Shown here: positions 59,279 through 64,000 of the stretch, piece after piece
Layout: the number at the start of each line of letters is the position of its first letter
Position numbering within the stretch: position 1 is the stretch's first letter
From: Sulfitobacter alexandrii
GTDB taxonomy: Bacteria > Pseudomonadota > Alphaproteobacteria > Rhodobacterales > Rhodobacteraceae
Assembly (NCBI RefSeq): GCF_001886735.1
Contig: NZ_CP018076.1
Coordinates: 620,001 to 684,000, forward strand
DNA length: 64,000 nt
Reading direction: 5' to 3'
The notes under the pieces: model-generated
The model's database searches: none
What the model saw: the letters and a program-made list of their open reading frames with translations, nothing else
Told to the model about the DNA's origin: nothing
Program-made: the position numbers and the translations under genes

Positions 59279-60790
59279 GTGTCAAAGTTGAACGAGAACG
59301 TCGAGAAGCTGGAGCGCCACCTGGCACGCTTCCGCGAAGGCGGCATCGCCAATCGCATCGGGGGGCAGGACCGTTCCGGTGCGGGTGGCACATTCCAGAC
59401 CGTGTCCCCCGTGGACAAGAGCGTCATCTGCGATGTGGCGCGGGGGCAGGCGGCGGACATCGACGCGGCGGCGCAAGCGGCCCATGGTGCGTTTCCCGCG
59501 TGGCGGGACATGCCCGCGAAGGAACGCCGAGCGATCCTGATCCGCATCGCCGAGGGAATCGAGGCACGGGCCGAGGAGATCGCGCTCTGCGAATGCTGGG
59601 ATACCGGGCAGGCGTGGAAGTTCATGTCAAAGGCAGCCCTGCGCGGGGCCGAGAACTTTCGCTATTTCGCCGACCAGGTCACATCGGCGCGGGACGGGCG
59701 GCACCTGCCGTCGCCCACGTTGATGAATGTCACGACCCGCAAACCCATCGGGCCCGTGGGTGTCATCACGCCGTGGAACACGCCTTTCATGCTCTCCACG
59801 TGGAAGATCGCCCCGGCGCTGGCGGCGGGCTGCACGGTGGTGCACAAACCCGCCGAAGCCTCGCCCCTCACGGCGCGCCTGCTTGTCGAGATCGCCGAGG
59901 AAGCGGGATTGCCTCCCGGCGTGCTGAATACCGTCAACGGTTTTGGCGAGGAGGCGGGCAAGGCCCTGTGCGAGCATCCGATGATCCGGGCCATCGCCTT
60001 TGTCGGGGAAAGCCGGACGGGCAGCATGATCGTGAAACAGGGGGCGGACACGCTCAAGCGCAACCACCTCGAGCTGGGCGGCAAGAACCCGGTGATCGTC
60101 TTTGACGACGCCGATCTGGACCGCGCGCTGGATGCGGTGATCTTCATGATTTACTCCATCAATGGCGAACGCTGCACCTCTTCCTCGCGGCTGCTGGTGC
60201 AGGACACGATCCGCGCCGAGTTCGAGGCAAAGCTGATCGAAAGGGTCAATGCCATCAAGGTCGGTCATCCGCTGGACCCCGCGACCGAGGTTGGCCCGCT
60301 GATCGGCGAGGAACATTTCGCCAAGGTGAGATCCTATTTCGACATCGCCCGGCAGGACGGGGCGACCGTCGCGGCAGGGGGCGAGACGCTGGGCGACACG
60401 GGATATTTCGTCCGCCCGACGCTGTTCACCGATGCCCGCAACGACATGCGGATCGCGCGGGAGGAGATATTCGGCCCCGTGCTGACCTCCATCCCCTTCT
60501 CGACGGAGGAGGAAGCGCTGGCGCTGGCCAATGACACCGAATACGGGCTGACCGGCTACGTCTGGACAAACGACCTGACCCGCGCCCTGCGCTTTACCGA
60601 CGCGCTGGAGGCGGGGATGATCTGGGTGAATTCCGAGAACGTCCGCCATCTTCCCACCCCCTTTGGCGGGGTCAAAGCCAGCGGCATCGGCCGTGACGGC
60701 GGCGATTGGAGCTTCGAGTTCTACATGGAGCAGAAGCACATCGGTTTCGCCACCGGGCAGCACAAGATTACCCGCCTCGGCGCTGAATAG
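59279..60790 (+). CDS. hpaE: 5-carboxymethyl-2-hydroxymuconate semialdehyde dehydrogenase
   Basis: Aldehyde dehydrogenase of the homoprotocatechuate pathway, 503 aa. TPWNTPFMLSTWKIAPALAAG (about residues 164-184), the catalytic Glu in LELGGKNPV (about 264-272) and Cys in NGERCTSSSR (about 295-304) are present; the HpaE branch is supported by LNENVEKLERHLARF at the N-terminus and EFYMEQKHIGFA near the end. GTG 59279 is preferred, with GGAGGG upstream. Confidence 0.94.
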   Translation: MSKLNENVEKLERHLARFREGGIANRIGGQDRSGAGGTFQTVSPVDKSVICDVARGQAADIDAAAQAAHGAFPAWRDMPAKERRAILIRIAEGIEARAEEIALCECWDTGQAWKFMSKAALRGAENFRYFADQVTSARDGRHLPSPTLMNVTTRKPIGPVGVITPWNTPFMLSTWKIAPALAAGCTVVHKPAEASPLTARLLVEIAEEAGLPPGVLNTVNGFGEEAGKALCEHPMIRAIAFVGESRTGSMIVKQGADTLKRNHLELGGKNPVIVFDDADLDRALDAVIFMIYSINGERCTSSSRLLVQDTIRAEFEAKLIERVNAIKVGHPLDPATEVGPLIGEEHFAKVRSYFDIARQDGATVAAGGETLGDTGYFVRPTLFTDARNDMRIAREEIFGPVLTSIPFSTEEEALALANDTEYGLTGYVWTNDLTRALRFTDALEAGMIWVNSENVRHLPTPFGGVKASGIGRDGGDWSFEFYMEQKHIGFATGQHKITRLGAE

Positions 60791-60799
60791 GAGATCCGC

Positions 60800-61783
60800 A
60801 TGAGCGTTCCCGCACCCAATCTGTATCCGCCTTTCAACGTCGTCCGGCTGAGCCATACCTGCCTCAATGTCTCGGATCTGGACACAAGCCGGGCCTTCTA
60901 TACCGACACGCTCGGACTGCAAGTCACGGACGAGGAGGGCGACCGCGTCTATCTGCGCGCGATGGAGGAACGGGGCCATCACTGCGTGATCCTGCAGAAA
61001 TCCGACCGGCCCGGCACGGTCGAGGTGATGGGCTTCAAGGTGTGGGACGAGGATGACCTCGACCGGGCGGAGACCTATTTCCGTGAGCGCGGGCAGCCGA
61101 CCGAGTGGGTTGAACGGCCTTACCAGGGCCGCACGCTGCTGACCCGCGACAACATCGGCATCCCGCTGGAATTCTATCACAAGATGGACCGTTTGCCGCC
61201 GATCCATCAGCAGTACGCGCTGTATCGCGGGGTCAAGCCGCTGCGGATCGACCATTTCAACTGCTTCTCGCCGGACGTGGATGCGTCGGTCGCATTCTAC
61301 AATGACTTCGGTTTCCGCGTCAGCGAATACACCGAGGACGAGGAAAGCGGGCACCTCTGGGCCGCGTGGATGCACCGGAAGGGTGGCGTGCACGACATGG
61401 CATTCACCAACGGGCGGGGGCCACGCATGCACCACGTCGCCTTCTGGGTGCCGACGCCCCTCAACATCATCGACCTGCTGGACCTGATGGCCACCACGGG
61501 TTTCGTCAAGAACATCGAGCGGGGGCCGGGACGACACGGCATCTCGAATGCCTTCTTCCTTTACATCCTTGATCCCGACGGTCACCGGATCGAGATCTAC
61601 TGCTCTGATTATCAGACGCTCGACCCCGATCACGAGCCGATCAAGTGGGATCTCAAGGATCCGCAGCGCCAGACGCTCTGGGGGGCGGCCGCCCCCAAAA
61701 GCTGGTTCGAACATGGATCGAATTTCGTCGGTCAGGAAACGACGGAGGCGGTGCTGAAGGCCACGCCGATCGTCGCGCCATGA
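60800..61783 (+). CDS. hpaD: 3,4-dihydroxyphenylacetate 2,3-dioxygenase
   Basis: Extradiol ring-cleavage dioxygenase of the vicinal-oxygen-chelate class, 327 aa with two repeats. Metal ligands are expected at His in RLSHTCLNVSDLD-like repeat 1 and, in the active second half, His of MHHVAFWV (about residue 214) and Glu of RIEIYCSDYQTL (about 267). LDPDGHRIEIYCSDY matches Brevibacterium/Arthrobacter-type homoprotocatechuate dioxygenases. AGGAG site; overlaps the next gene by ATGA. Confidence 0.94.
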   Translation: MSVPAPNLYPPFNVVRLSHTCLNVSDLDTSRAFYTDTLGLQVTDEEGDRVYLRAMEERGHHCVILQKSDRPGTVEVMGFKVWDEDDLDRAETYFRERGQPTEWVERPYQGRTLLTRDNIGIPLEFYHKMDRLPPIHQQYALYRGVKPLRIDHFNCFSPDVDASVAFYNDFGFRVSEYTEDEESGHLWAAWMHRKGGVHDMAFTNGRGPRMHHVAFWVPTPLNIIDLLDLMATTGFVKNIERGPGRHGISNAFFLYILDPDGHRIEIYCSDYQTLDPDHEPIKWDLKDPQRQTLWGAAAPKSWFEHGSNFVGQETTEAVLKATPIVAP

Positions 61784-62640
61784 GGGACGCACGGTTCGCC
61801 AGCTTCCTCGCCGACGGAGCCCGCCACTACGGCGCGGTGACGGACGCCGGAATGATCGCGCTGTCGCCGCAGTTTCCCCAGTGGCCGACGTTGCAGGCGG
61901 CCATCGCGGACGGCGGTTTGCCCCTTCTGGCCGAGGCGGCCCGGGGCGCTGCCGTCAGCCATGCCGATTTCACCTATGACATTCCGCTTCCCGATGCGCG
62001 GCGCATCATCTGTGTCGGCGTGAACTTTCCCGACCGAAACGCCGAATACAAGGACGGCAGCGCGCAGCCGAAGTACATGTCGCTCTTTCCCCGTTTCGCG
62101 AGCGGATTCACAGGGCACAACACCCCGCTGATCCGGCCGCCCGAGAACCACACGCTGGACTACGAAGGGGAGGTGGCGGTGGTCATCGGCACGTCCGGAC
62201 GCAGGATCGCGGCCAGTGATGCCTATGACCACATCGCGGCGCTGACGCTGTGCAACGAGGGGACGATCCGCGACTGGGTGCGCCATGCCAAGTTCAACGT
62301 CACGCAAGGCAAGAACTGGGACCGGTCCGGCGCGATGGGGCCGTGGCTCGTGCCCTTCACCGACGCGGCGCAGATCGACGACGCGCATCTGGTGACGCGC
62401 GTGAACGGCGAAGTGCGGCAGGACGATCACCTGCGCAACATGGTCTTCCCGATCCGCGAGCAGATCGCCTACATCTCAACGTTCATGACATTGCAGCCGG
62501 GCGACATCATCGTCACCGGTACGCCCACCGGGGCAGGCGCGCGCTTCGACCCGCCGCGCTACCTGGTGCCGGGTGACGTGGTTGAGGTCGAAGTGTCCGG
62601 CATCGGGACGCTGCGCAACGGGGTGGAGGACGAAGCATGA
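61780..62640 (+). CDS. hpaG: Fumarylacetoacetate hydrolase family protein (HpaG-like decarboxylase/isomerase)
   Basis: FAH-fold metal enzyme, 286 aa from ATG 61780, which overlaps hpaD. The C-terminal catalytic part shows ICVGVNFPDRNAEYKD (about residues 71-86), LDYEGEVAVVIG (about 126-137, with the metal-binding Glu pair) and TGTPTGAGARFDPPRYL (about 246-262). In the hpa pathway the bifunctional HpaG decarboxylates and isomerises the ring-fission product. Only one FAH domain is present, so another subunit may exist outside the window, or hydratase HpaH follows directly. Confidence 0.85.
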   Translation: MRDARFASFLADGARHYGAVTDAGMIALSPQFPQWPTLQAAIADGGLPLLAEAARGAAVSHADFTYDIPLPDARRIICVGVNFPDRNAEYKDGSAQPKYMSLFPRFASGFTGHNTPLIRPPENHTLDYEGEVAVVIGTSGRRIAASDAYDHIAALTLCNEGTIRDWVRHAKFNVTQGKNWDRSGAMGPWLVPFTDAAQIDDAHLVTRVNGEVRQDDHLRNMVFPIREQIAYISTFMTLQPGDIIVTGTPTGAGARFDPPRYLVPGDVVEVEVSGIGTLRNGVEDEA

Positions 62641-63437
62641 CGCCGCAGGATCACGCAAAGGTTGCAGCGGACCTGCTGCGCGCGGAACAGACCGGCAAGC
62701 AGATCGGCCTCATTTCCAAGGCATATCCCGGGATCACGATGGACGATGCCTATGCGATCCAGTCCGCGATCCTCGCGTCCAAGCTGGCGGCGGGCCGCAG
62801 TGTCATCGGCTGGAAAATCGGCCTGACCTCAAAGGCGATGCAGACTTCTCTGGGCATCGACATTCCCGACAGCGGAATCCTGTTCGACGACATGGCGTTC
62901 GAGGACGGCGCGGTGGTGCCCGAGGGGCGGTTCATCCAGCCGCGGGTGGAGGCCGAGATCGCCTTTGTCATGGGTTCCGCATTGGGCGGAGAAGAGGTGA
63001 CGCGGGCCGAGGTACTGGCGGCGACCGACCATGTGGCGCCGGCGCTGGAGATTCTGGACACGCGTGTGCAACGGAAGGATCCCGAGACCGGGGCGGCGCG
63101 GGTGATCTTTGACACGATCAGCGACAACGCGGCGAACGCGGGTATCGTGCTCGGACCCCAGCGGCACGCGCCCGACAGTCATGACCTGCGCTGGGTTGGC
63201 GCGATCGTCACCCGCGATGGCGCCGTCGAGGAGACGGGTCTGGGCGCCGGTGTCCTGAACAATCCCGTGGAAAGCGTGGTGTGGCTGGCCCGGCGCATGG
63301 CGCAATACGGGCAGAAGATCGAGGCGGGCCAGATCATCCTGTCGGGCAGCTTCATCCGCGCGGTGGAATGCCCGCCGGGGGCGGTCATCGCGGCGGACTT
63401 CGGCACGTTCGGATCGGTCGGCGTCAGCTTTGCCTGA
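62637..63437 (+). CDS. hpaH: 2-oxo-hept-4-ene-1,7-dioate hydratase
   Basis: Hydratase of the homoprotocatechuate pathway, 266 aa. GWKIGLTSKAMQTSLGIDIPDSGILFDDM (about 61-89) and VEAEIAFVMG (about 103-112) are characteristic, and AALEILDTR-like APALEILDTRV follows with the metal-binding Glu and Asp. GAGVLNNPVESVVWLARRMAQYGQ and the terminal FGTFGSVGVSF match the family. It overlaps hpaG by 4 bp and ends the recognised hpa genes; the aldolase and upper pathway lie outside the window. Confidence 0.94.
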   Translation: MTPQDHAKVAADLLRAEQTGKQIGLISKAYPGITMDDAYAIQSAILASKLAAGRSVIGWKIGLTSKAMQTSLGIDIPDSGILFDDMAFEDGAVVPEGRFIQPRVEAEIAFVMGSALGGEEVTRAEVLAATDHVAPALEILDTRVQRKDPETGAARVIFDTISDNAANAGIVLGPQRHAPDSHDLRWVGAIVTRDGAVEETGLGAGVLNNPVESVVWLARRMAQYGQKIEAGQIILSGSFIRAVECPPGAVIAADFGTFGSVGVSFA

Positions 63438-63503
63438 TCGGTTGACAAGGGCCGTTCGGCAGGGACCGTCGCGGCCTGACCAGACGGCGAAGGGGCCCGC
63501 GCG

Positions 63504-64000
63504 ATGACATTCCGCCTGTTTTCGGACAAGCACCGCCCGGTGCACATGGGCCCCTATCCCTCCGAGCTGCTGGCGCGGCAGGACGGGCCGGCGGACCTGT
63601 CCGGCGTGCCGGAGATGCGGCAGCTCGGCTTTGCCCGACCGGACGACCCGCATTCCATCCTGAACGCGATGCGCGAACATCAGGCGATGCTGGACGCGAT
63701 CCGGGACGGGCTGATCAACCGGGGCGTTTCCGAGGTGCCGGAGGACCTGCAGGAGCGTGCCAATCATCTGAAAGCGTTCGGGTACTTCTCGGACGCGGCG
63801 GTGGTGGGGGTCTGCGAACTGCCCGCCGCGGCGGTGCTCGGGACACCCTTTCGCAACCCCGACATCGACCGTCTGGCGCAGGATCTGCGGACGCGGCAGA
63901 CCAAGACGCTGGCCTCGGGGATCGACATGATCATGGCGGACCTCAAGGAATCGATGGAAGCGCCGCCGGGCACGATCGACGGACATACCCATGCGTTGGT
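63504..64000 (+). CDS. 5' part of a large protein, possibly reductive-dehalogenase-like (truncated by window end)
   Basis: Open frame of at least 165 codons from ATG 63504 to the right edge with no stop. It starts MTFRLFSDKHRPVHMGPYPS and includes RANHLKAFGYFSDAAVVGVC and TKTLASGIDMIMADL. I have a tentative recollection of similar N-termini in large (about 1000-aa) proteobacterial proteins annotated as reductive dehalogenases; no cofactor motif is within the visible part. The 66-bp gap after hpaH has a TTGACA but no matching -10, so co-transcription with hpa genes is plausible. Existence of a gene is likely; identity is weak. Confidence 0.5.
   Translation, partial: MTFRLFSDKHRPVHMGPYPSELLARQDGPADLSGVPEMRQLGFARPDDPHSILNAMREHQAMLDAIRDGLINRGVSEVPEDLQERANHLKAFGYFSDAAVVGVCELPAAAVLGTPFRNPDIDRLAQDLRTRQTKTLASGIDMIMADLKESMEAPPGTIDGHTHAL

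Noticed and set aside
1..64000. CRISPR arrays, tRNA or rRNA genes, complete insertion sequences
   Set aside because: No regularly spaced direct repeats, cloverleaf-like sequences or transposase frames were noticed. A covariance-model scan was not possible here.

Overview
The window looks like a chromosomal segment of a GC-rich marine alphaproteobacterium of the Rhodobacteraceae (Roseobacter group). This rests on the gene order of the cbb3 oxidase cluster (ccoO-Q-P, then ccoG-H-I-S behind a perfect FNR/FnrL box), the TRAP and Liv transporters, the densely overlapping ATGA operons and the protein sequences. No rRNA, tRNA, CRISPR array or intact insertion sequence was seen.

Layout. (1) 1-6673: cbb3-type cytochrome c oxidase structural genes and assembly operon, separated by a 500-bp palindrome-rich spacer. 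(2) 6674-8017: a small AT-richer island with one DUF3800 gene, flanked by copies of a short dispersed repeat in inverted orientation. (3) 8018-16717: an RpiR-type regulator divergent from a seven-gene operon: N-formylglutamate-amidohydrolase-like hydrolase, TRAP transporter (Q, M, P), glutamine-synthetase-like ligase, aldehyde dehydrogenase and iron alcohol dehydrogenase. I infer uptake and gamma-glutamyl-protected oxidation of an amino alcohol or amine. (4) 16748-46348: about 27 genes of acyl-CoA catabolism on both strands: paired acyl-CoA dehydrogenases, SDRs, thiolase, nitronate monooxygenase, an APH-type kinase, an IclR regulator, a complete Liv ABC importer, acetoacetyl-CoA synthetase and thioesterase. 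A reverse-strand operon adds acyl-CoA ligase, 3-hydroxyacyl-CoA dehydrogenase, enoyl-CoA hydratase, an ACAD10/11-type dehydrogenase, two SDRs and a VOC protein. Together they can import a branched or cyclic carboxylate, activate it and beta-oxidise it, possibly with a 4-phosphoacyl-CoA branch. (5) 46656-52726: a six-gene Mrp Na+/H+ antiporter operon with an A/B fusion. (6) 52729-58014: four tandem paralogous secreted proteins of unknown function, at least three with their own near-identical promoter. (7) 58340-64000: homoprotocatechuate meta-cleavage genes (hpaR, then hpaF-E-D-G-H), followed by an open frame running off the right edge that may be the start of a reductive-dehalogenase-like protein.

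The most unusual points are the tandem secreted protein array with mosaic sequence sharing and duplicated promoters; the Liv ATPase pair, whose departures from consensus all fall in one composite ATP site; the candidate gamma-glutamyl amino-alcohol operon; and the split kinase/ACAD pair. All functions are read from sequence and remembered family features; no search was run.
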